From: DYRB01 sp963845265
GTDB taxonomy: Bacteria; Pseudomonadota; Gammaproteobacteria; Chromatiales; Chromatiaceae
Direction: 5' to 3'
NCBI GenBank assembly: GCA_963845265.1
Contig: CAWJRN010000010.1
Span: forward strand, 186,001 to 250,000
Length of the DNA: 64,000 bases
The notes beneath the pieces are model-generated. The model did not search any database. It saw only the letters and a program-made list of their open reading frames with translations, and was not told where the DNA came from. A program made the position numbers and the translations under genes. Positions 46,946-55,204 of the stretch are shown one piece after another. How positions within the stretch are numbered: position 1 is the first letter of the stretch; the number at the start of each line of letters is the position of its first letter.

Positions 46946-48487
46946 TCAAACCAGGGCGCGGCGCAACGCCTCGGCGGCGGCGCGGATGGCGGTGAGACGC
47001 TCGGGGTCCAGGCGCTCCAGACTGCGCCATTGGAGGGCGGTACGCGGATGCTTGGCGAAGCGCGCGCGATGCCGGTCCAGGAAGTCCCAATAGAGCGTGG
47101 TGAAGGGACAGGCCCGTTCGCCCAGCGCCTGCGTGGGGTCATACCGGCAACCATCGCAATAGTTGCTCATGCGCCGAATATAGGCACCGCTTGCCGCATA
47201 AGGCTTGGAGGCGAGCAGCCCCCCGTCCGCGTACTGGCTCATCCCAAGGGTGTTCGGGGCTTCGACCCACTCCACCGCATCCACGAACATGGCCAGGTAC
47301 CAGGCGTGCACCTGCCGCGGCTCGACCCCAAGGAGCAGGGCGAACAGGCCGGTGACCATCAGGCGCTGGATGTGGTGCGCGTAACCGTATTCCAGCACCT
47401 GGCCGATGGCGGCGCGCAGGCAGGCGTAGTCCGTCTCGCCGGTCCAGTAGAAGGCAGGCAGGGGCTGATGGGCATCCAGGGCGTTGCGCTCCAGGTACGC
47501 CGGCCCCTCCAGCCAATAGACTCCGCGCACATACTCCCGCCAGCCCAGGATCTGGCGCACGAACCCCTCTACGGAAGCCAGCGGGGCCTCGCCTCGTTCC
47601 AGCGCCCCGACCGCCGCAGCGATGGCGGTGCGCGGGTCCAGAAGCTTGAGGTTCATCGCAGTCGATAGCCGGGCGTGATACAGGAAGGGCTGGCCGGTCC
47701 AAAGGGCATCCTGGTAGGGGCCGAACAGGGCTAGCCGATGGCGGATGAAATCCGCTTGCGCGGCCTGGGCCTGCTCGGCATTCACGGGCCAGTCGAAGCG
47801 CGCGAGCCCGCCCGGGGCGTCAGGGAACCGCGCCCGGACCAGGTCCATCACGTCCAGCGTGATAGCGTCCGGTGCAAAGCCGAGCGGCGGCGGCACCAGG
47901 CCGGGCCCCTTGCGCCCGAGGGGCTTGCGGTTCTCGGCATCCAGATTCCAGCGCCCGCCGACCGGCTGATCGCCCGCCATCAGCACGCGCTCGCGCTTGC
48001 GTAGGCGACGGTAGAAATGCTCCTGCACCAGCGACTTGCGCTCAGCCGCCCAGGTCTCGAAGTCCGGCGTGGGGCAAATGAAGTGGGCATCCTCGGAGAC
48101 CTCCAGGGGCAACCCCGCGTCGGAGCAGGCCCGTTGCAGCTGCGCGAGGACCCGGTGCTCGCCAGGTTGGGTCACGATGACTCGTGCTGGCTTGAGGACC
48201 GCCAAGTCCGCCGTGAGCCCGGCCTCCAGGGTCAGGTCCGCCTCCCGATCCAGGGCCCGATAGCGCACCGAAATACCCTGCGAGCGGAGATGGTTCCGGA
48301 AGTGGCGCATCGCCGACAGGAAGAGCACGGTACGCGCCTTGTGGGAAGGGACATGGGTTGCCTCGCTGGCCGCCTCGCACATCCAGACCTTGTCCCGCGC
48401 CGGGTCCAGATCCGCGAGGACGGACGCGGTGCGGTCGAGCTGGTCCCCAAGGACCAGGATCAGGCGGCGGCAGGGCGAAGCAGGCAC
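46946..48487 (-). CDS. FeS-type bacterial cryptochrome/photolyase (FeS-BCP, PhrB/CryB type)
   Basis: 513 residues, right for the FeS-BCP group. N-terminal segment RRLILVLGDQLDRTASVL replaces the usual photolyase start. FAD-binding region: YHARLSTAMNLKLLDPR, QILGWREYVRGVYWLEGPAY, GYAHHIQRLMVTGLFALL, QYADGGLLASKPYAASG. Four cysteines fit the [4Fe-4S] ligands: one in DYACLRAAIG and three in YCDGCRYDP and ERACPFT. Members repair (6-4) photoproducts or act as light sensors. Sits amid MerR-type regulator, ChaN and SDR genes typical of light-induced clusters. Confidence 0.93.
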   Translation of the reverse strand: MPASPCRRLILVLGDQLDRTASVLADLDPARDKVWMCEAASEATHVPSHKARTVLFLSAMRHFRNHLRSQGISVRYRALDREADLTLEAGLTADLAVLKPARVIVTQPGEHRVLAQLQRACSDAGLPLEVSEDAHFICPTPDFETWAAERKSLVQEHFYRRLRKRERVLMAGDQPVGGRWNLDAENRKPLGRKGPGLVPPPLGFAPDAITLDVMDLVRARFPDAPGGLARFDWPVNAEQAQAAQADFIRHRLALFGPYQDALWTGQPFLYHARLSTAMNLKLLDPRTAIAAAVGALERGEAPLASVEGFVRQILGWREYVRGVYWLEGPAYLERNALDAHQPLPAFYWTGETDYACLRAAIGQVLEYGYAHHIQRLMVTGLFALLLGVEPRQVHAWYLAMFVDAVEWVEAPNTLGMSQYADGGLLASKPYAASGAYIRRMSNYCDGCRYDPTQALGERACPFTTLYWDFLDRHRARFAKHPRTALQWRSLERLDPERLTAIRAAAEALRRALV

Positions 48488-48598
48488 GGCAGCATGTCCA
48501 TGGCAGGGTTGGCGAAGGGGAGAAACCTGAGGGCCCAGAGCCGCGCCTGCAACCAGGGGATCATCGGGGTCCGGTGCGCTGCCCCGGGACAGCCCCTT

Positions 48599-50077
48599 TC
48601 AGTCCGCCGCTGGCGGGTGGCGGCCAGACCGTTCCCGCGCCTCGGCGCGCCGGGCGATCTCGCGGGTCAGGCCCTGGAAGATGACCAGGTGGGCGGGCTC
48701 CATGGACAGCCAGTACATCAGGCCCCAGACCCCGGCGGGGTGCCAGTAGGCGGTTGCGGTGATACGGGTGCGGCCCCCGGGCAGGGGCTCGATCTCGAAC
48801 TCCAGGACCCCTGCCCCCGGGGCGCGCATGCCGAAGGACAGGGTCAGGCGGCGCTCCGGCTCCACCCCGATCACCTCCCAGGAGTCGATCGTGTCGCCCA
48901 CCCGCACGTCGGTCGGATCGCGACGGCCGCGGCTGAGCCCCCGACCGCCCAGGGCCCAGTCCATCGTCTCGCGCAGGGTCCAGAGGGCGTTGAGGTAGTA
49001 GTAGCGGTTGGCCCCGCCGATGGCCGCAACCACCGCCCACACGGCCGCCGGCGTCGCCTGGGCGATGGCACTGCCACCTGCCCGCTTGGCGTAGTAGGCG
49101 TAATCGATCCGACCCTTGCGCATATTGAAGGCCCCCTCGGTCCAGCGTGCCTGGACCTGTGCGTTGCGTTCTGCGGCAAAGGCCGCCTCCACGGACTCCC
49201 TGAACCCGAGCAACCGCTGGGGCACCAGGCGCCGCAGCGGCTCCGCATCCGCCGTGAAGTCGTGCTTGAGCCCCTCGATCAGGGCGCGGGCGACGTTGGT
49301 CGGTACCGAGGTGATCAGACGCAGCCAATAGGACGATAGGCGGGGTGTGAGCACCGGCACCGGGATGATCCAGGGCGGACGCCGCCCGGCGGCCTCGGCC
49401 AGGACCCGCATCATGGCCGCGTAGGTCAGGGTCTCGGGCCCCGCAGCATCGTAGACGCCGCCGGCGGCCTCGGGCAGCGCCGGGGCCCGAACCAGGTATT
49501 CCAGCAGGTTGTCCAGGGCGATGGGCGGCGACTTGGCCATCACCCAGCGCGGCGTGACCATGACCGGCAGGTGATAGACCAGGTCGCGCATCACCTCGAA
49601 GGCGGCGGAGCCCGGGCCGACGATGATCCCGGCGCGGATCTCGGTGACCGGGACCTTGCCCCGGCGCAACACCTCGCCGGTCTCCCGGCGGGAGACGATG
49701 TGCTCTGAATCGGCGTCTTTGGGGACCAGGCCGCCCAGGTAGCAGATACGCTCCACGCCGGCCCTGGCCGCCGCGGCGGCGAAGTTGGCCGCGGCCCGCA
49801 GGTCCAATTGGCCGAAGTCGCGGCCTGCGCCCATGGAGTGGACCAGGTAGTAGGCGATCCCGACGCCCGCCAAGGCGGAAGGCAGGGTCGCGGGGTCCAG
49901 GGCATCCGCCGCTACGACCTCGACGCCGCGCCAGCCCCGCGCCTCCAGCACCTGGGGCTGGCGGGAGGAGACTCGCACCGGCACCCCCGCCGCCAGGAGC
50001 CTGGGGACCAGGTGGGTGCCGATGTAGCCGCTGGCCCCGAAGACGAGGCGGGGGCGGGACTGGGGGCGGTCGGTCAT
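48599..50077 (-). CDS. SDR-family protein with C-terminal DUF2867/SRPBCC-like domain
   Basis: 492 residues from ATG 50077; the longer frame to 50251 is unlike the family. N-terminal atypical SDR: RLVFGASGYIGTHLVPRLL, RGVEVVAADALDP, GIAYYLVHSMGAGRDF. The C-terminal third (RVGDTIDSWEVIGVEPERRL, then GRTRITATAYWHPAGVWGLM) is a DUF2867 START-like domain. These proteins co-occur with photolyase/cryptochrome and FAD oxidoreductase genes; substrate unknown. Separated from the photolyase gene by about 110 bases, same strand. Confidence 0.88.
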   Translation of the reverse strand: MTDRPQSRPRLVFGASGYIGTHLVPRLLAAGVPVRVSSRQPQVLEARGWRGVEVVAADALDPATLPSALAGVGIAYYLVHSMGAGRDFGQLDLRAAANFAAAAARAGVERICYLGGLVPKDADSEHIVSRRETGEVLRRGKVPVTEIRAGIIVGPGSAAFEVMRDLVYHLPVMVTPRWVMAKSPPIALDNLLEYLVRAPALPEAAGGVYDAAGPETLTYAAMMRVLAEAAGRRPPWIIPVPVLTPRLSSYWLRLITSVPTNVARALIEGLKHDFTADAEPLRRLVPQRLLGFRESVEAAFAAERNAQVQARWTEGAFNMRKGRIDYAYYAKRAGGSAIAQATPAAVWAVVAAIGGANRYYYLNALWTLRETMDWALGGRGLSRGRRDPTDVRVGDTIDSWEVIGVEPERRLTLSFGMRAPGAGVLEFEIEPLPGGRTRITATAYWHPAGVWGLMYWLSMEPAHLVIFQGLTREIARRAEARERSGRHPPAAD

Positions 50078-50313
50078 GGTGCGGGGCAATCTCCAAACAG
50101 CGCGGCGGCAATGGCGTCGGAGTGTACTGCACCCGTAGCGCCCTTCGTGTCCCCCCATTTGGCGCCGTTCTTGTTGTTCGCCGTCGAACGTGGCCCGGGA
50201 ATCGCTGCCGCCTCGCTTCCCGCCGTCACCGACAGATAACCTTGCCCCCAACCCGCGCGCTGTTCAACGACTTGATGGTGCGCCGGCACAAAGCCCCGCG
50301 CCCGCGCCCGCGC
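50078..50313. other. Intergenic, no feature seen
   Basis: Separates the photoprotection cluster from the sulfatase operon; no terminator was identified with confidence. Confidence 0.35.
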
Positions 50314-52050
50314 TCAGCGCGCAGTGGCCGCCCCTGCGTCATCCACGGGTGTGCGCGGACCTGACGCAACAGGGGCCAAATCGGGCGCCGCGTGGAACGC
50401 GGCCAATAGCAGGGTCGTCAGGTCGTGCATGCCGCCAAGCGTGGGCCGCTGCGGCTCGAGCCCGGGACGAAACCCCAGCGCGACGAAGCGCGCCAGCAGC
50501 TCCGGGTCGCGCGTGATGATGTGCACCGGCACCTCCCAGCTTGCGCCTTCGCCGCTGACGCTGGACGCCGGCTGGTGGTCGCCGACCCACAGCATCACCG
50601 ACTCGCGCGGCTCGGGGCGCTGCAGGTAGCTGCCGAGCCAGCGGTAGGTGTATTCGAACATGCCGACGTAGTTCGGCAGCATGTCCATCCAGTCGACGAA
50701 CGAGACCAGCAGGCGCTGCGATTCCTCGGCGCCGTAGGGATCGTCCGTGACCAGCCGGTCCCAGTCCGGCTGGTAGGGCGGTACCGGGCCGAACGGCAGA
50801 TGGCTCGTGATCGTCGGGAAGAACAGGAAGCGTGGCGGGGCATCCGGTCCGCGCGGATGCAACTGGTCGAAGCGCGCGAGGGTGAACTGGTCGGGGATTT
50901 TCCAATAGCCCAGGGGCGGCCCGCGGTAGTCGAGGTCGCGGCCGTCGACGAACAGGTCGAAGCCGTAGTACGCCCGCTCGGCCCAGTCCCAGCTCAGTGC
51001 CGGATACAGGCCCACGCTCTGGTAGCCGGCGCGGCCAAACACCGTCGTCAGGGTCGGCCGGTCGGTGGTCAGCAGCAGGTCGTGACGCAGAGGGTCCGTC
51101 AGGTCGATGCCCGACAGCAGGGACAGGTGCGAAAGCTCCGAGGCCCCGGCAAAGGTTGCTGCCCGGACGAAGGCGGACGCCACCAATCGACCGCTCGCCG
51201 CGATGTCCCGCGCCAGCTGCTCGCGCGCCGGGACCAGCTTAGGCCCGACACGCGGGTGATCGAAGGCCATCGCGCCGTACGACTCGAGGAACATCAGCGT
51301 GAAGTCGCGGCCGCCCAGCGCACCCAGGGCGATCTCCGGCGGCTCGGCAACCGCCGTCTCCATCGCAGCCGATGGTGGCACGACCTTGTCCAGCCGGCCG
51401 GGCAGGAAGGCAGTCGCCAGCAGCACGGCCTGGCGCGCGTAGGTGGGTGTCACGGGCTTGGTCACCAGGTGCCAGGTGACCTGAGGCGCTGTGCCGGCCA
51501 GGTGGGCGATGACCGCGATCACCGCGAGCAGCGTCACGGCCCAGGTCCAGCTGGCGCGTAGCGCATAGGGCGCGGCGTCTCGCGCCACGGTGCCTAGCGC
51601 CCAGCGGATGGCGAGGTAGAGGGCGCCGAACACCGCGGCCAACGTGGCCACCGCGAGCACGCTCACCCACCACGGATAGTCGCGCGCCGAGACCCAAAGG
51701 AAGGTCGGGATCTGCTTGCCGTCCCAGTACAGGTTGACGGGGCGGCCGAACAGCGAGGGGACGGTCACGTCGAGATAGCGACCGACCACCATGCCCAGAT
51801 ACCCGAGGCTGAGCCACCCCAGCGCACGGTTCGACAGACCGCCGCGCCAGGCAACGGCGCCCAACAGCAGCACCCAGAGCGTGACGAACTCCGGTGCGAG
51901 CCGATGGTCGGGCAGCACGGCCGGCGTCGGCCACCAGTTGCGCAGGCTGAGCAGGGTGTTCAGCAGCACCAGGGCAAGCAGGACCAGCAGCACGCGCCGA
52001 ACGTTGGCGGAGGTGGTGCGCGTCGGCGCGGGGGTCGATGCGGCGATCAC
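50314..52050 (-). CDS. Membrane-anchored sulfatase/phosphoethanolamine-transferase-like protein
   Basis: 578 residues from a GTG overlapping the methyltransferase stop (GTGA). Five membrane helices in the first 190 residues (VLLVLLALVLLNTLLSL, FVTLWVLLLGAVAW, and others), then an alkaline-phosphatase-superfamily domain: RDFTLMFLESYGAMAF, ASELSHLSLLSGIDL, FLFFPTITSHLPF, and VMLWVGDHQPAS with the metal-binding GDHQP. Architecture matches LTA-synthase/EptA-like enzymes that act on lipids or glycans outside the membrane. Third gene of a coupled operon. Confidence 0.87.
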   Translation of the reverse strand: MIAASTPAPTRTTSANVRRVLLVLLALVLLNTLLSLRNWWPTPAVLPDHRLAPEFVTLWVLLLGAVAWRGGLSNRALGWLSLGYLGMVVGRYLDVTVPSLFGRPVNLYWDGKQIPTFLWVSARDYPWWVSVLAVATLAAVFGALYLAIRWALGTVARDAAPYALRASWTWAVTLLAVIAVIAHLAGTAPQVTWHLVTKPVTPTYARQAVLLATAFLPGRLDKVVPPSAAMETAVAEPPEIALGALGGRDFTLMFLESYGAMAFDHPRVGPKLVPAREQLARDIAASGRLVASAFVRAATFAGASELSHLSLLSGIDLTDPLRHDLLLTTDRPTLTTVFGRAGYQSVGLYPALSWDWAERAYYGFDLFVDGRDLDYRGPPLGYWKIPDQFTLARFDQLHPRGPDAPPRFLFFPTITSHLPFGPVPPYQPDWDRLVTDDPYGAEESQRLLVSFVDWMDMLPNYVGMFEYTYRWLGSYLQRPEPRESVMLWVGDHQPASSVSGEGASWEVPVHIITRDPELLARFVALGFRPGLEPQRPTLGGMHDLTTLLLAAFHAAPDLAPVASGPRTPVDDAGAATAR

Positions 52051-52736
52051 TGGGGTAGGCGCTTGGGCGCAGCCGTGGTCACCGCGGCCAATCGCCCGCT
52101 GGCGATGTAGCCCATGCCGAACTGCGTCGGCGTAAAACTCCAGTCGGACAGCAGCGGCGCGATGCGATCCCAAGGTGAGCGCAACCCGCCGGGTGCGCCG
52201 TTATAGCCGTAGTTCTTGAGATAGACCCACGCATTCAGTGGCACCAGCCAGGCAGGGAAGTACTTGACGCCGGCAATGGCCACGCGTGCTCCGGGTCGCG
52301 CGCAGGCGAGCACGCGCGGCAGGGCGAGGGGCGAACGCAGGATGTCGTGGGTGTAGTGGAACAGTAGCGCATCGACCGGCTGCGACAGCGCGACCTCCTG
52401 CGCGGCAGATTCGATCAGCGTGACGTTGTCCCAGCCGGCGTGGGCCGCACGATCACGTGCCTGCGCCAGCATCTCGGCGCTGTGATCGAAGCCGAAGACA
52501 TGGCCGCCGGCACCCACCAGATCGAGCAGCAGCGGCAGGCTCAGCCCGGTGCCGCAGGCCACGTCGAGTACGCGCTCGCCAGGCTGGAGGTCGAGGGCCG
52601 CGATGGTGCGTTCGCGGATGGTCCAGGTGGGTCCACAGGTGTCGTCATACCCGACCGCGCGGCGACGGTACTTGGCGAGCGAACGTTGGCGCGTCTGCGC
52701 GTCGCCGGCTGCCGCCCGGGTCTTAAGAGCGGCCAT
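52047..52736 (-). CDS. Class I SAM-dependent methyltransferase (ATP-grasp operon)
   Basis: 229 residues. SAM motif VLDVACGTGLSLPLLLDLVG, then VFGFDHSAEMLAQARDRA and LLFHYTHDILRSP. The ending WDRIAPLLSDWSFTPTQFGM with YIASGRLAAV resembles UbiE-like enzymes. Starts in overlap with the ATP-grasp stop (TGATG) and ends in overlap with the sulfatase start, so all three are translationally coupled. Substrate unknown. Confidence 0.87.
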   Translation of the reverse strand: MAALKTRAAAGDAQTRQRSLAKYRRRAVGYDDTCGPTWTIRERTIAALDLQPGERVLDVACGTGLSLPLLLDLVGAGGHVFGFDHSAEMLAQARDRAAHAGWDNVTLIESAAQEVALSQPVDALLFHYTHDILRSPLALPRVLACARPGARVAIAGVKYFPAWLVPLNAWVYLKNYGYNGAPGGLRSPWDRIAPLLSDWSFTPTQFGMGYIASGRLAAVTTAAPKRLPQ

Positions 52737-54217
52737 CAGTAGCGACGGCCCCGCCGCTGCCCGCGGCTTTGCTGGGTCCGCTTTGCTTGGCCCAGCCGAC
52801 GACCGGTGGTTGCCCCGCCATTTTGAGAAGTTATGGTCATCGTCAGGTTGCGCCTAGGTGGGACAGACCATGGAGTATCCCACGACCGCGTAAGTTCCTC
52901 TGGGTCGTATTCCGGCACTTGATCGACATAGGGCGCCGGCCATCCGAGCAGTGCGCTAGCCTGTTCGGCACGGCTGCGTAGGTCGTCCCAGTCGCATGCA
53001 CCCAAGTGCACGATGCCGTAACGGTGGCTGCCGGTCCACTTGAAGTCGCGGGCCAGGGACTGGCCGCGCTTCGGGAAGCTGAACATCAGCCCGTCGGGAA
53101 AGTGCTGCGCAAAGGCGGCGGCCTTTGCAGCCTGCGGCGCGGCCGGCACGTCGTCCGCCGCAAAGGCGCGATAGACGAGGCTCGCCGCCACGCCGGCCGT
53201 CGCATCCTTGCGCGGGACTTGCAGCGGGTCCTCGCCCAACGCCAGTGCGACGCTCATGCCGTGCGGATCGACGCCGAGCACGCGGCGATACAGATCCCCG
53301 AACTGTGACGCCAGGCGCGGATTGCACTCGATCACGCTCAGTCGGTCAGTGTCTGGATCGTGGAAGAACTCCAGGTTGAACATGCCGTGCCGGTAGCCGA
53401 TCGCGCCGAGAAAGCGCCGTGCGACGTCCAGCGCACGCCGCTGCACGGCCGGGGCGAGTCGGCTCGGGTACTCCCAGCGCATGAAGGCCTGGGTGCCCGG
53501 CACCGTCACGGCATCGATCACCCCCAGCGGGTGCACCTCGCCGTCCTGCATCCAGCCATCGAGGTTGTACTGCGCCACGTGCAGCGGCACCGGCTCCTCG
53601 ATCATCATTCGGTGCGCGCTGCCGGCCTCGGGCAGGCGCACCCGGCAGACGCGCTCGAACGGCTCGACGAGGCGCCGGATCACCCACAGTTCGCGCCGAC
53701 CGAACCGTAGGTGCTGGTGCAGTTCCGCACGGCGCGCCACGCGACGCGCCAGCACGGAAAACGCCGCCTTCACCGGCTTCACGTAGGCAGGGTAGGGCAG
53801 GCCGTGCGGAATCGGTTCGCCATAACGGGTTTCGAGTTCGGCAAAGCCGAGGTTGGCCTCTGGCGCGACCTCCTGCAGGACGCGTCGCGCATGCAGCTTG
53901 TGCTGGGCGGCGAGGATGCTCTCCGGTGATGTCCCCGGCAGATGCAGCCGCTCCGCGACCAGGGATGCGGCCAGGGCGCCAAACTGCTCGTGGTGCGACA
54001 GAACGGCACGCCACCCGCGGCGGCGGCCGCGGGCGGCCTGCCGGTCGGCAAACCGTTCGAGATCGAACCCGATCAACGATGCATTACTGGGAAAGGTGAA
54101 CAGATCGAAGCCGGCGCCATCGAAACGCGCCACGCCCGCCGCCTGCAGCCGAGAGAGTGCCTGCAGGTCCCAGTCATAGGCGAATAGCCAGCCGGCGCGG
54201 CGCGTGTGGGCAGTCAT
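52736..54217 (-). CDS. ATP-grasp enzyme of unknown substrate with basic C-terminal tail
   Basis: 493 residues from ATG 54217. The ATP-grasp fold is shown by PYPAYVKPVKAAFSVLARR (ATP-binding lysine strand), RMMIEEPVPLHVAQYNLDGW, and MFNLEFFHDPDTDRLSVIEC with NPRLASQ, the metal-binding E/N motif. ATP-grasp enzymes join a carboxylate to an amine or thiol through an acyl phosphate. The last 35 residues are unusual: polar then strongly basic (GRRLGQAKRTQQSRGQRRGR). First gene of the operon. May build a peptide, amino-acid ester or lipid head group that the methyltransferase and sulfatase homologue then modify. Confidence 0.85.
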   Translation of the reverse strand: MTAHTRRAGWLFAYDWDLQALSRLQAAGVARFDGAGFDLFTFPSNASLIGFDLERFADRQAARGRRRGWRAVLSHHEQFGALAASLVAERLHLPGTSPESILAAQHKLHARRVLQEVAPEANLGFAELETRYGEPIPHGLPYPAYVKPVKAAFSVLARRVARRAELHQHLRFGRRELWVIRRLVEPFERVCRVRLPEAGSAHRMMIEEPVPLHVAQYNLDGWMQDGEVHPLGVIDAVTVPGTQAFMRWEYPSRLAPAVQRRALDVARRFLGAIGYRHGMFNLEFFHDPDTDRLSVIECNPRLASQFGDLYRRVLGVDPHGMSVALALGEDPLQVPRKDATAGVAASLVYRAFAADDVPAAPQAAKAAAFAQHFPDGLMFSFPKRGQSLARDFKWTGSHRYGIVHLGACDWDDLRSRAEQASALLGWPAPYVDQVPEYDPEELTRSWDTPWSVPPRRNLTMTITSQNGGATTGRRLGQAKRTQQSRGQRRGRRY

Positions 54218-54759
54218 CGAGGCGTCCTGTGGGTTGGCTACCTGGTGGCGCCGACGCGAGCGCGCCTGTGCGTCGCGGGCGAAGGCGGGTGATGGGCGGG
54301 CAGCAATGGCGAGGGACAGTTCGCAGCGCATGCCGACGAATTTGCTCGCCTCGTCCGATTGGGGGCCGTGGATTGACACGACGGCGACAGGCGCTGAACG
54401 GATAAGAAATCCAATCGTCTCAGGACGATGCGCGCCGAAGGTTAGCTGGCGGTCGGGCAGGGGTCAAGCCTGCGCGGGTCAGAGTCGATGCCTCGCGTGC
54501 ACGTAACCGAAGGCATTGAGGCGAGCAATTGGCCAAGCGTGTAGGCAGGGATTTCGGGTCTCCAACTCGGGCCATGGGCGGGATATGGCGGCACCGCTGG
54601 CAAACCAGGCGGCAAACCGAGAACACGAACCGCGTCCTATAGCCTGTGGCGTTCCCAGCTTACTCAAAGCCCTGGTTGTCGCTGGTTGTCGGCCTCTTTA
54701 TATCGGATCGCTCGAACCCAACCTAGCCGGCAGTTTCAAGCAACGGCCAGAGGGAGCCC
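54218..54759. other. Gene-free region upstream of the ATP-grasp operon
   Basis: No convincing gene on either strand. GGATAAGAAATCCAATCG at 54400-54417 resembles the IS91-terminus motif. TGGTTGTCG is directly repeated near 54674-54692. Confidence 0.4.
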
Positions 54760-55164
54760 ATGGAGACCATCAGTATCGAACTGCGAGGTGCAGAGATCGA
54801 CCGCATTGAATTCGCGGACGGCGTCATGCGCCTGCACTTCCCCCGCGTCCACATCGTAAAGACCATGACCGGCTCCAAGGAGCGGACTCTCTGGTGGCAG
54901 GCCGGGACCCTGGTCGTCGAGGGGGCCGAACTCCTCGCCCCTCTGCCCTACGCCCCAGTGGTCTGCAGCGGAGGCGACATCGACGAGAATATCTACACCT
55001 ATCGCGACATGATCCCCGTGCCCCTAAATGGTCGCGGCCGGGTCGCGTGCGACCTCAGGCTGGTGGACAGCGAGGTGCGCGTCAACGTCCGGGGCGAGAC
55101 CATCCGCTTGGATATGGAGGGCGTTGCGAAATATATCGAGCATATCCGACAAGGTGCAGAGTAG
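54760..55164 (+). CDS. Conserved small protein of unknown function
   Basis: 134 residues, soluble, beta-rich: ISIELRGAEIDRIEFADGVM, HFPRVHIVKTMTGSKERTLW, AGTLVVEGAELLAPLPYAP, DIDENIYTYRDMIPVPL, RVACDLRLVDSEVRVNVRGE. No signal peptide, cysteine motif or known domain. Good start context (GGGAG before the ATG). Convergent with the hybrid kinase gene, 40 bases apart. Looks like a real, maintained gene from codon use, but I cannot name it. Confidence 0.75.
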   Translation: METISIELRGAEIDRIEFADGVMRLHFPRVHIVKTMTGSKERTLWWQAGTLVVEGAELLAPLPYAPVVCSGGDIDENIYTYRDMIPVPLNGRGRVACDLRLVDSEVRVNVRGETIRLDMEGVAKYIEHIRQGAE

Positions 55165-55204
55165 GCGGCCCTCCCAGAGCACCAGCTCACCTGGACTCAG
55201 GCCG

